Shown here piece by piece: positions 1 to 8,600 of a DNA stretch of 19,911 nt (position 1 is its first letter; each line of letters opens with the position of its first letter). Origin of the DNA: Chitinophagaceae bacterium (lineage in GTDB: Bacteria > Bacteroidota > Bacteroidia > Chitinophagales > Chitinophagaceae); NCBI GenBank assembly GCA_947463105.1, contig CANHSD010000020.1, positions 1 through 19,911 on the forward strand. Reading direction: 5' to 3'. The translations under genes were made by a program, and so were the position numbers. A model generated the notes under the pieces. The model searched no databases. It had not been told where the DNA came from and was given only the letters and a program-made list of their open reading frames with translations.

Positions 1-669
1 GGGGCACGCATTGGCAAAAATTGCAGGATTTTTCCTGGCGCAGTTATTTCTGCCGCTCCCCAAGACCTGAAGTTTGAAGGGGAAGTGACCAGTGTGGAAA
101 TCGGCGATAACACCACCATCCGAGAATTTGTGACCATTCACCGGGGAACAAAAGACAAATGGAAAACTGTTGTGGGAAACAATTGCCTGATCATGGCCTA
201 CAGCCATATTGCCCACGATTGTGAAATTGGCAACCATTGTATCATGAGCAACAATACCCAAATCGCCGGACATGTGGTGATGGGGGATTATGCTATCCTT
301 GCAGGGATGTGTGCGGTTCACCAGTTTGTTAAGATTGGACAGCATTCTTTCATTGCCGGAGGATCTTTGGTTCAAAAAGATGTTCCTCCTTACATCAAGG
401 CAGGAAGGACACCCCTATCCTATGCTGGCGTCAACTCGGTTGGCCTGAAGCGCAAGGGGTTTACGGTTGAGAAAATAAATGAGATCCTGGACATTTACCG
501 CTATATCTACAACAAGGGAATGAATACCACCCAGGCCATGGATTATATTGAGGAGGAGTTTCCCGTTACCGATGAAAGGGATGAGATTGTAACCTTTATC
601 CGAGAAAGTGGCCGCGGCATCATCAAGCGTTTCAGTAAAATTTCCATAGATGAGGATCTCGGTAATTGA
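1..669 (+). CDS. lpxA: Acyl-ACP--UDP-N-acetylglucosamine O-acyltransferase (LpxA), 5'-truncated
   Basis: Catalyses the first step of lipid A synthesis in the cytoplasm, acylating UDP-GlcNAc from acyl-ACP. The reading frame is open from base 1 and gives 222 residues before TGA at 667-669. The family is about 260 residues long, so roughly 40 N-terminal residues lie outside the window. Left-handed beta-helix hexapeptide repeats are visible (GARIGKNCRIF, TSVEIGDNTTI, IAHDCEIGN). The catalytic His is expected in SHIAHDC (fragment residue 72). The LpxA C-terminal helical part follows, with GVNSVGLKRKGF and a final GRGIIKRF. An internal GTG at 85 is not the start because the repeats continue upstream of it. 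The last 20 bases overlap the next gene. Bacteroidota often carry lpxD and an lpxC-fabZ fusion just upstream, which cannot be seen here. Confidence 0.95.
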   Translation, partial: GARIGKNCRIFPGAVISAAPQDLKFEGEVTSVEIGDNTTIREFVTIHRGTKDKWKTVVGNNCLIMAYSHIAHDCEIGNHCIMSNNTQIAGHVVMGDYAILAGMCAVHQFVKIGQHSFIAGGSLVQKDVPPYIKAGRTPLSYAGVNSVGLKRKGFTVEKINEILDIYRYIYNKGMNTTQAMDYIEEEFPVTDERDEIVTFIRESGRGIIKRFSKISIDEDLGN

Positions 670-1261
670 TGCCGGAAAACGATTCAACCGTGAATGGATC
701 TTCAGGAACCTGAGCCTGGAACTGCATTCCAACCAGCACTATGCCATCACAGGACACAATGGCTCCGGCAAATCAACCTTTCTGCAGTGCATTGCAGGGG
801 CTTTGTACACCACAGAGGGGAAAATAACCTTCACCCTGAATGGGAAAGTATTGGAACCTGAAGTGGTTTACAAGCAACTTTCCATTTCTGCACCTTATCT
901 GGAACTTATTGAAGAAATGACCCCTACAGAGTTCCTCAGTTACCATGCCTCATTCAAGCCTTTTATCAAGGGCTGGAATGCAACAGGGATCATAGATGAA
1001 ATAGGGCTATCCAAGGCTAAACAAAAACAAATCAGGTACTTCAGCTCTGGCATGAAGCAAAGGGTGAAGCTGGCGCAGGCATTCTTTTCTGACACACCAG
1101 TGCTCTTGTTGGATGAACCTTGCACCAACCTCGACCAACAAGGCATTGATTTGTATAAACACCTTATTTCATCGCTTTGCAACAACAGATTGGTGCTGAT
1201 TAGCAGCAATGATGCCACAGAATATGGCAGTTGCACTGAATTCATCAGAATGGGTGTGTAA
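650..1261 (+). CDS. Orphan ABC transporter ATP-binding protein
   Basis: A 203-residue single nucleotide-binding domain. Seen: Walker A GHNGSGKST (residues 35-43), signature FSSGMKQR (131-138), and Walker B VLLLDEP (151-157) followed by the D-loop NLD. Two usual switch elements look altered. After the strand LVLISS (181-186) comes Asn-Asp instead of the expected His, and no Gln is evident where the Q-loop should be (ISAPYLELIEEMT, about 79-91). No membrane permease lies beside it, so the transporter partner and substrate are unknown. The ATG at 650 lies 20 bases inside lpxA in another frame, which suggests translational coupling. The context hints at envelope or lipid A related work, but this is inference. 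The ATPase identity is firm; the function is not. Confidence 0.9.
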   Translation: MRISVIDAGKRFNREWIFRNLSLELHSNQHYAITGHNGSGKSTFLQCIAGALYTTEGKITFTLNGKVLEPEVVYKQLSISAPYLELIEEMTPTEFLSYHASFKPFIKGWNATGIIDEIGLSKAKQKQIRYFSSGMKQRVKLAQAFFSDTPVLLLDEPCTNLDQQGIDLYKHLISSLCNNRLVLISSNDATEYGSCTEFIRMGV

Positions 1262-1302
1262 AACTGGTGATAGACTAGATTTTTTCTTTCTGTGAATAGG
1301 TT

Positions 1303-1310
1303 TAATTTTG
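1303..1310 (+). promoter_or_regulatory. Bacteroidota-type -7 box for glyA
   Basis: TAATTTTG matches the Bacteroidota consensus TAnnTTTG and begins 23 bases before the glyA ATG at 1326. The region about 20 bases further upstream is T-rich but has no clear TTG element. It overlaps a perfect 10-bp palindrome, TTTGCGCAAA, at 1307-1316. Confidence 0.6.
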
Positions 1311-1325
1311 CGCAAACTTTACTCC

Positions 1326-2606
1326 ATGGCACATGACAATCTCATTTTTGACCTGCTGAAGAAAGAACTCAAAAGACAAAGGGAAGGTATTGAGCTGATA
1401 GCCTCTGAAAACTTCACCTCCCTTCAGGTGATGCAGGCAACGGGATCGGTTGCCACCAACAAATATGCCGAAGGTTATCCTGGCAAAAGGTATTATGGAG
1501 GCTGTGAAGTGATCGACGAAATTGAAACCATCGCCATTAACAGGCTCAAGCAAGTTTTCAACGCATCATGGGCAAATGTGCAGCCTCACAGTGGCGCCCA
1601 AGCCAATGCCGCTGTATTCCTGGCCTGCCTCAAGCCAGGAGACAAAATACTCGGACTGGACCTTAGCATGGGCGGACACCTGACCCATGGCAGCCCCGCT
1701 AACTTCAGCGGAAAGACTTACCAGTCTTTCTTTTATGGGGTTGAAAGAGAAACAGGACTGGTCAACTATGAGCAATTAGAAGCAATTGCCCGCGCAGAAA
1801 AACCCAAAATGATCATCTGCGGTGCATCAGCATATAGCCGCGATTGGGACTATGCCCGCATCCGCGCTGTAGCCGACGAGATTGGTGCATTGGTATTGGC
1901 AGATATTTCACATCCCTCAGGGCTCATCGCCGCTGGTTTACTCAATGATCCATTTAACCATTGCCATATTGTGACCTCTACAACCCATAAGACCCTTCGC
2001 GGACCCCGTGGTGGTGTAATCATGATGCGGAACGACTTCGAGAATCCATTTGGTGTAAAAGATCCAAAAGGCAATACCCGCACCATGAGTGCATTGCTTG
2101 ACCTTGCAGTGTTTCCTGGTATCCAAGGCGGACCGCTAGAGCATGTGATTGCAGCAAAAGCCATCGCTTTCGGAGAAATTCTGGATCCATCCTTCAAGGT
2201 ATACCAACAGCAGGTGCAGGAAAATGCCCAGACCATGGCTGCGGCTTTTGTCAAACAGGGATATCACCTCATCAGTGGTGGCACAGAAAACCACCTGATG
2301 CTCATCGATCTGAGGAACAAAAACATCACCGGCAAAAAAGCACAGGAAACGCTTGATAGGGCGCACATCACACTAAACAAAAACTCAGTGCCTTACGATG
2401 ACAAGAGTCCATTTGTTACTTCGGGCATCAGGGTTGGGGTACCCGCCATCACCACCCGTGGCCTGAATGCCTCCCACATGCAAACTGTTGTGGACATGAT
2501 CGACAAGGTGTTGATGAATGCTGATGATGAAACTGTTATTGCTGCGGTGAAAGACGATGTGAAGGCCTTTATGCAACAGTTTCCGCTTTATCCCGAACTC
2601 GGATAA
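1326..2606 (+). CDS. glyA: Serine hydroxymethyltransferase
   Basis: A PLP enzyme that converts serine and tetrahydrofolate to glycine and 5,10-methylene-tetrahydrofolate in the cytosol, supplying one-carbon units for purine, thymidylate and methionine synthesis. The 426-residue length is normal for bacterial SHMT. Family motifs run in order: LIASENFTS (24-32), YAEGYPGKRYYGGC (47-60), the cofactor-contacting ADISH (192-196), and STTHKTLRGPRGG with PLP lysine K222. An in-frame TTG at 1308 would add six residues, but it lies inside the promoter box. The ATG at 1326 gives the typical start MAHDNLIFDLL and is preferred. It is followed 9 bases later by a DUF4293 gene, probably in the same transcript. 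Confidence 0.97.
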   Translation: MAHDNLIFDLLKKELKRQREGIELIASENFTSLQVMQATGSVATNKYAEGYPGKRYYGGCEVIDEIETIAINRLKQVFNASWANVQPHSGAQANAAVFLACLKPGDKILGLDLSMGGHLTHGSPANFSGKTYQSFFYGVERETGLVNYEQLEAIARAEKPKMIICGASAYSRDWDYARIRAVADEIGALVLADISHPSGLIAAGLLNDPFNHCHIVTSTTHKTLRGPRGGVIMMRNDFENPFGVKDPKGNTRTMSALLDLAVFPGIQGGPLEHVIAAKAIAFGEILDPSFKVYQQQVQENAQTMAAAFVKQGYHLISGGTENHLMLIDLRNKNITGKKAQETLDRAHITLNKNSVPYDDKSPFVTSGIRVGVPAITTRGLNASHMQTVVDMIDKVLMNADDETVIAAVKDDVKAFMQQFPLYPELG

Positions 2607-2615
2607 AATATTTTT

Positions 2616-3041
2616 ATGATACAAAGAATTCAATCCCTCTGGTTACTCTTATCTGCGCTCTGTGCCACACTGATCCTGTTTGTTCCTGTTTTTTCAGGAG
2701 CAACTGCAGATGGACTGGTAAAGATTTTTTCCATACGTGAAAACCTGATCTTGTTGCTGATTGTGGCGCTCTCCATTGTGATCCCGTTTATCACTATTTT
2801 TCTTTTCAAGAACCGCGGACTACAGAAAAAATTAATCATCATTAACATGGTTCTTTCTGTATTGACAGTTGCCACTGAATATTTCTCAGTAGACAAATTC
2901 AAGCAACAGTTTGGCATTGCCCAGGGAACCTGGGAACTAAGCGCCATCCTTCCCTTCTTCATTATCCTCTTTCTGGTATTCGCTTTCAGGGGGATCAGAA
3001 AGGATGAGAAGTTGTTGAGTGAAGCGAATAGAATGAGGTAA
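2616..3041 (+). CDS. DUF4293 family integral membrane protein
   Basis: A 141-residue protein with four predicted membrane helices at about residues 7-27, 43-64, 72-90 and 107-124. The opening MIQRIQSLWLLL and the C-terminal RGIRKDEKLLSEANRMR match the pattern I know for the Bacteroidota family DUF4293, whose function is unknown. The N-terminus is probably its own first helix rather than a cleaved signal peptide. It begins 9 bases after the glyA stop and is likely co-transcribed with it. The protein ends in a basic tail that should face the cytoplasm by the positive-inside rule. No catalytic motif is visible. Confidence 0.85.
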   Translation: MIQRIQSLWLLLSALCATLILFVPVFSGATADGLVKIFSIRENLILLLIVALSIVIPFITIFLFKNRGLQKKLIIINMVLSVLTVATEYFSVDKFKQQFGIAQGTWELSAILPFFIILFLVFAFRGIRKDEKLLSEANRMR

Positions 3042-3054
3042 AATTGTTGAAGGG

Positions 3055-3092
3055 GTTGAGGAGGTTGAAGTTATATCTTAAACCTCTTCAAC
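3055..3092. terminator. Inverted repeat between convergent genes
   Basis: GTTGAGGAGGTT (3055-3066) pairs with AACCTCTTCAAC (3081-3092) apart from one position that can form a G-U pair, around a 14-base loop. It lies between the convergent DUF4293 and adenine deaminase genes and ends three bases from the latter's stop. There is no long T tract on either strand, so its activity as an intrinsic terminator is uncertain. Confidence 0.5.
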
Positions 3093-3094
3093 TT

Positions 3095-4765
3095 TCATTC
3101 ATAAATCCCAAACGCATCTCCATCAAACAACCCCTTGTCACTCAGCTTTACATGTGGAATAACCAAGAGTGCCATGAAAGACAAGGACATGAAAGGGGCA
3201 GAAAGGGTTGATCCCAATGATTTTGCTGCCTTGTCAATTGTTGTATAGGCTGCTGCAACAGTATATCCGTCGTCTGCACTCATCAGTCCGCCGATTGGCA
3301 ATGGCAGGCAATGCGCAACGTCTGGACCAACACAACTCACGCCACCCTTGGCTTCTATGACAAGGTTGATGGCCCTGGCAAGGCTTTCATCATCAACACC
3401 AACAGCAACAATATTGTGTGAATCGTGGGCAACGGATGAGGCGATGGCACCACTGGTTAATCCAAAACGATGAATGAAGGCCTTGGCGATGGGTGCGGGG
3501 TGATACCGGTTCACCACTACAATCTTGAGCACATCATGCTCAACATCACTACACCATTCAGCATCAACCAATTGAGGATGGAGTGCCAGCTTTTCTGTTA
3601 TCAGTTGGCCATCCAGGCATCCAATAACAGGAAGTCCATACCTGCCCTCTCCTTCCATCCTCAAATCCTGTACATTGATTTTCCCAATGCCAAACCTATT
3701 TATGGGTGCTGATGAAGAATTACTTTCTTTTGTTTCGACAGCATCAAGACTGGAACCAAGGATCAACGATAGTCCATTTTCTGCCACCTTAACCCCATCA
3801 ACATAGGTTGCCAGCACCTTAAAATCAGACAGGTTTTCCAGGAGGATAAAATCGGCAGGATCACCCACCCGAAGCAAGCCCACATTGAGTTTGTAATGAG
3901 CAACAGGATTGATGCAGGCAGCTTGTAAAACATTGAAAAGATCATATCCCGCTTTGACGGCCCTTGCACAAAGCTGGTTGATATGCCCGTCCACTAGGCT
4001 GTCTGGATGTTTGTCATCAGAACAAAACATGAGCATTTCGGGATGGGTTTCCATCAAAGGAATCAGCGCTTCAAAATTCTTTGCAGCACTGCCTTCCCTG
4101 ATGATGATTTTCATCCCAAGGGCCAGTTTTTCTTTCGCCTCTTCAATCGTAAAACATTCATGATCGGTTGAAATGCCTCTTGCAACATAGGTCCTGAGAC
4201 CTTCACCACTCAGGCCTGGTGCATGCCCATCAACCGGCTTACCCAAGACCTTTGCAGCAGCAATTTTCTCAAGGACTTCAGGGTCTCCGGCTATGGCACT
4301 AGGAAAATTCATCATTTCTGTGAGGTACTTTATATCGTTGAGCGCCAACAATTCCTTTACGCTGGAGGCATCCAAAACATCCCCAGCGGTTTCAAAAACC
4401 GTGGCAGGCACACAACTGGGGGCACCAAAATTAAATTTGAACGGCACGGTCTTTCCATTGTCGATCATGAACCTTACGCCTTCCATACCGCAAACATTGG
4501 CAATCTCATGGGGATCACTGACTGTTGCCACTGTACCATGAACCACTGCCAGCCGCGCAAAAGCCGCCGGGATAAGCATGGAACTTTCAATATGAACATG
4601 TGCGTCAATGAAGCCAGGGCTGATAAAAGGCAATGAAGGATCGGGAAAAATGTCGCTGATCATTTCAATGGAATGGATTCTCCCCTCCCGGATTTCAATG
4701 GAGGCAGGTGACAACGTTTTGGACAGGGAGTCAACCAGATTGCCCTTGATGGTGAATTGGTTCAT
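3095..4765 (-). CDS. ade: Adenine deaminase
   Basis: A metal-dependent amidohydrolase that deaminates adenine to hypoxanthine in the cytosol as part of purine salvage. The 556 residues fit the roughly 550-600 usual for the AdeC/Ade family. Visible landmarks are a small N-terminal beta domain (MNQFTIKGNLVDS), the metal-binding PGFIDAHVHIESS (50-62), DPHEIANVCG (84-93), VDGHAPGLSG (178-187), STDHECF (199-205) and the FCSDDKHPD segment (247-255). The C-terminal half contains VAHDSHNIVAVG, typical of the adenine deaminase C-terminal domain. It stands alone on the minus strand, convergent with the glyA pair and divergent from the LolA-like gene. No clear TAnnTTTG box was found upstream. The start ATG at 4765 is the natural one. 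Confidence 0.96.
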   Translation of the reverse strand: MNQFTIKGNLVDSLSKTLSPASIEIREGRIHSIEMISDIFPDPSLPFISPGFIDAHVHIESSMLIPAAFARLAVVHGTVATVSDPHEIANVCGMEGVRFMIDNGKTVPFKFNFGAPSCVPATVFETAGDVLDASSVKELLALNDIKYLTEMMNFPSAIAGDPEVLEKIAAAKVLGKPVDGHAPGLSGEGLRTYVARGISTDHECFTIEEAKEKLALGMKIIIREGSAAKNFEALIPLMETHPEMLMFCSDDKHPDSLVDGHINQLCARAVKAGYDLFNVLQAACINPVAHYKLNVGLLRVGDPADFILLENLSDFKVLATYVDGVKVAENGLSLILGSSLDAVETKESNSSSAPINRFGIGKINVQDLRMEGEGRYGLPVIGCLDGQLITEKLALHPQLVDAEWCSDVEHDVLKIVVVNRYHPAPIAKAFIHRFGLTSGAIASSVAHDSHNIVAVGVDDESLARAINLVIEAKGGVSCVGPDVAHCLPLPIGGLMSADDGYTVAAAYTTIDKAAKSLGSTLSAPFMSLSFMALLVIPHVKLSDKGLFDGDAFGIYE

Positions 4766-4851
4766 GGAGGGGAATTTACGAAGGATTCGTGTAGTTTATA
4801 TGCATGAATTTACCGCTGGTGTAGAAAATTCAATAATTAACAGAGAAGATT

Positions 4852-4881
4852 TTTGCTGAAAAGCAAAGCAAACTATCTTGC
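4852..4881 (+). promoter_or_regulatory. Candidate promoter of the LolA-like gene
   Basis: TTTG at 4852-4855 is followed after 18 bases by TATCTTGC at 4874-4881. The downstream element is one T short of the TAnnTTTG consensus. Its first T lies 24 bases before the ATG at 4898, the same distance as in glyA and purQ. This is a weaker match than the others. Confidence 0.35.
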
Positions 4882-4897
4882 ATACAAATACATAACC

Positions 4898-5617
4898 ATG
4901 AAACTGATCAAATACCTATCATTCGCAGTAACTGGCTTACTCTTGTCTTCAATGTCGATTGCACAATCTGCAGATGAAATTGTTGCAAAACACATCACCG
5001 CCATCGGCGGAACCGACAACTGGAAAAAAATAAACAGCATGAGGCAGGAAGCCACCCTGAGTGTTCAGGGAATGGATATTCCACTTGTTATTACTGCAGT
5101 CCACAACAAAGGCACAAAGCAGGAATATACAGTGATGGGCATGACAGGATATTCCATCATTACCGCTGAAGGTGGATGGAATTTTAATCCAATGCAAGGC
5201 CAGACCAAGCCAGAACCCATTACACAGGATGAATTGAAATATGGCAAAGACCAACTAGACCTTCAGGGTGATTTTGTTGATTACAAAGCCAAAGGCCATA
5301 CCATCCAACTGATGGACAAAGAAGATGTCGAAGGCGTTGAATGTTTAAAGGTTAAACTGACCAGGAAAAGTGGCAATGAGTCGATTTTCTTCTTCGACCC
5401 CAAAACATATTATATCGTGCGCACCAGTTCAAAAATGTCTGCCAATGGCCAGGAAGTTGAATCAGTGGTGAACATGAGCAACTACCAGAAATTACCCGAA
5501 GGTATTGTTATTGCCTATACCATTGAAAGCACCGCTGTACCTGCACCCATCACAATTACCAAAGTGATTGTCAACGGAAAAATTGACGAGGCTGTTTTCA
5601 AAGTTGTAACAAAATAA
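4898..5617 (+). CDS. Secreted LolA-like (outer-membrane lipoprotein-sorting-like) protein
   Basis: A 239-residue protein with a signal peptide (MKLIKYLSFAVTGLLLSSMS, cleavage probably near IAQ, residues 21-23). The mature part begins ADEIVAKHITAIGG, the usual opening of Bacteroidota proteins annotated as outer-membrane lipoprotein-sorting proteins (COG2834-like). It continues with beta-strand-rich sequence including VEGVECLKVKLTRKSG and FFFDPKTYYIVR, which suit the open half-barrel LolA fold. There is no lipobox Cys, so it is probably soluble in the periplasm. The frame stays open 15 codons further upstream to a TTG-type start, but the ATG at 4898 starts a clean signal peptide and is preferred. 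A strong terminator follows. The ligand is unknown and true LolA function is not established. Confidence 0.8.
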   Translation: MKLIKYLSFAVTGLLLSSMSIAQSADEIVAKHITAIGGTDNWKKINSMRQEATLSVQGMDIPLVITAVHNKGTKQEYTVMGMTGYSIITAEGGWNFNPMQGQTKPEPITQDELKYGKDQLDLQGDFVDYKAKGHTIQLMDKEDVEGVECLKVKLTRKSGNESIFFFDPKTYYIVRTSSKMSANGQEVESVVNMSNYQKLPEGIVIAYTIESTAVPAPITITKVIVNGKIDEAVFKVVTK

Positions 5618-5636
5618 ACACATTTTCAAACACCCG

Positions 5637-5663
5637 AACCCGGTCCAAAGCCGGGTTTTTTTT
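5637..5663 (+). terminator. Rho-independent terminator
   Basis: The perfect 7-bp stem AACCCGG (5637-5643) / CCGGGTT (5651-5657) has a 7-base loop and runs into eight consecutive T (5656-5663). This is the only textbook intrinsic terminator in the window. It lies 19 bases after the LolA-like gene and only 14 bases before the ATG of the next gene. Confidence 0.88.
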
Positions 5664-5677
5664 ATTAAACCTAGACC

Positions 5678-8600
5678 ATGAACATTTCATTTTCATCCAT
5701 AGGAATCGCTGCTTTTTGCACCGCGATATTTTCCATTGCATCTGCACAAACAGAAGTGAATTCAAGCAGTTTTGGAACGCTCGAAGCAAGGGTGCTTGGC
5801 CCTGGCACGATGAGCGGCAGGATCTCTGCCATTGAAGGAGTTGATGCAGAAAAAGGCAAAACAATCTACATTGGTACAGCAGGTGGGGGTATTTGGAAAA
5901 CAACCAATGCTGGTGCATCTTTCAAACCTGTTTTTGATAAATATTGTCAGAGCATCGGAGCCATTGCCATCGACCAGAAAAATCCAAAAGTTGTTTATGC
6001 TGGTACCGGCGAAAGCAACATGCGCAATTCAGTATCCATCGGCAATGGGTTCTACAAATCCACAGATGCAGGAAGCAACTGGAGCAAGACGGGTGCACTT
6101 GATTCAACAGAACATATCGCAAAAATTGTCATCGACCCTTCGAATTCCAATACCATTTATGTTGCTGCACCCGGTCCGCTCTGGAGCGACAGCAAACACC
6201 GCGGGTTATACAAATCCGTTGATGCCGGAAAAACATTTGAAAAAATTCTCTTCATCTCAGATAAAGCGGGATGTGCAGACATTTCAATCGACCCCAGCAA
6301 CCCGAATACCCTTTACGCAACCACCTGGGAATTCAGGAGAACACCCTATTCATTTTCATCAGGCGGGGAAGGAAGTGGCATCTGGAAAAGCATGGATGCC
6401 GGCAAAACCTGGAAACAACTTGAGAACGGCTTGCCGGCAAAACCCATTGGAAGAACGGCCTTGGCCATCTCCCCTTCTTCACCCAACAACCTTTTGGCAA
6501 TTGTTGAAGCAAAACAAACAGGTTTGTACATTTCAGCAGATGGCGGTGCAAGCTGGAAACAGCAAAGTGCTTCACTCAATGTTGTATCAAGGCCTTTTTA
6601 CTTCAGTACACTGGTGATTGACCCTAAAGATCCCAAAAGGGTTTACCGTCCCGCTTATTCATTTTCATACTCCAGTGATGGAGGCTATTCTTTTGCAGAA
6701 GCCAGTGGTGAGGGAGGTTGGGTACACAGTGATCATCACGCACTCTGGATCAACCCTTCCAATACCAACCAGCTTTACCTGGGAACGGATGGTGGCGTTT
6801 ACATGAGCCTTGACAGGGGCGCCACTTGGACCTTTGTCCAAAACTTGCCAGTCGGACAGTTTTACCATGTAGACCATGACATGGGCAAGCCCTACAAAGT
6901 ATTTGGTGGCTTACAAGACAATGGAAGCTGGGTTGCGCCCTCCTCAACTGCTGGAGGGGTGGCCAATGGCGACTGGAAACCGATCTACGGTGGTGATGGC
7001 TTCTGGGTAGTTCCTGATCCTACAGATCAGAACATGGCCTATGCAGAATCCCAGGGTGGAGATGTGAACAGGATTGACCTCAGAACTGTAAAATCAGTGA
7101 GCATCCGCCCGCTGCAAACCAGTGCTGAAGACAAACTCCGGTGGAACTGGAATACTCCAATTGTTACAGGGAAAGCCAATCCTAAGAACCTCTATACTGC
7201 TGCACAATACCTCTACCGCTCTGCTGATCAGGGAAGGAATTGGCAACGCATCTCACCAGACCTGACCACCAATGACAAGAAAAAACAGGAACAGGAAAAC
7301 AATGGTGGTCTAAGCGCAGACAACACGTCCGCAGAAAACCATACCACCATCTTCACCATTGCCGAATCTCCGCTGGATGAAAAAATAATCTGGGTGGGAA
7401 CCGATGATGGCAATCTTCAACTGACCCGCGATGGAGGAAAGACCTGGACCAATACCGCTGTCAACATCAATGGCAATGGCATCCCTGCACAAACATGGGT
7501 CAGCAGCATTGAGCCTTCGCATGTCAGTAAAGAGATTGTATATGCAACGTTTGACAACCACATGTATGGCGACCACAATACCTATGCCGCCAAATCCACT
7601 GATGGAGGCAAAACCTGGAAAGCCTTTTCCAGCAATGAATTCAGCGGATTTGCCCACAAAATCATTGAAGACCCCATCAATCCCAACCTCTTGTTTCTTG
7701 GAACAGAAATGGGATTGTTTGCCAGCCTGAATGCAGGAAAAGACTGGTTCAGGATGAAAAACAACATCCCCTGGTATGCCCTGGTGCGCGACATTAAAAT
7801 TCATCCTGCCACCAATGACCTGATCATCGCTACCCATGGAAGGGGTATCATGGTTGTGGATGATATTTCTGCCATGCGCGGGCTCACCAATGAGATCCTT
7901 GCCAAAGATGTTCATCTTTTTGAAACAGGTGATATCACCCTTTCTACAGGAAATTTTGGCAATGGCGGTTTCCCTAGCACCGGAGGTTGGGTTTCACCCA
8001 ATGCACCTTCCATCAAACCCTTCCAGTATTATTTCAAAGACAGGATCAATTCCGGTACCATCAAGCTTGAGATACACGATGGAGAAGGCAAACTCGTACA
8101 GTCCATCCCTGCAACCAACAGAAAAGGAATCAACCGCGTTACCTGGACTCAGCGGATTGCACCGCCCAAAACCGCCACAGGTGCCACAAAGCCTGACAAT
8201 GGCGGGGCCATTGCGCCACAGGTACTGCCAGGAAACTATACAGTTACATTGAAAGTTGGAAAGGATGAGTACAAGCAGCCGTTCCGTTTGGTACACGAAG
8301 AGAATTCCAGCTTTAGCTTGGCTGAAAGAAAGGCCCAGCATGAGTCTGCCATGAAATTGTATACGCTTCACACATCGCTGGCCTCCATTGTTGCTGGAAT
8401 TGCTGACAAGCAAAAAACCTACAAAGAAGATGTTGCGAAACTGAAAAACAAAAAATCAATCGCCCTGGGGAATGACTACCTGACTGCATTAGAAACGCTG
8501 AGGGCAACCCTGATCCCAACCAAACAAACATCCATGTTTGCAGATGAATCAAGGTTGAGGGAGGACATCACCCAGGTGTACCAGGCGATTTGTTTCAATG

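Noticed and set aside
85..669. GTG at 85 as the start of lpxA
   Set aside because: The same frame is open to base 1 and encodes further hexapeptide repeats of the LpxA helix, so the gene is cut by the window edge.
1308..1325. TTG at 1308 as the start of glyA
   Set aside because: It falls in the promoter -7 box, and the six added residues do not match the family start. The ATG at 1326 does.
5832..6617. 261-codon open frame on the plus strand inside the propeller gene
   Set aside because: It lies in a shifted frame of a clearly coding gene with signal peptide and Asp boxes. Its translation has no recognisable domain and is explained by the repetitive codon pattern.
7310..7915. 201-codon antisense frame within the propeller gene
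   Set aside because: It mirrors the real coding frame on the opposite strand, has no recognisable motif, promoter or conserved start, and is a shadow frame.
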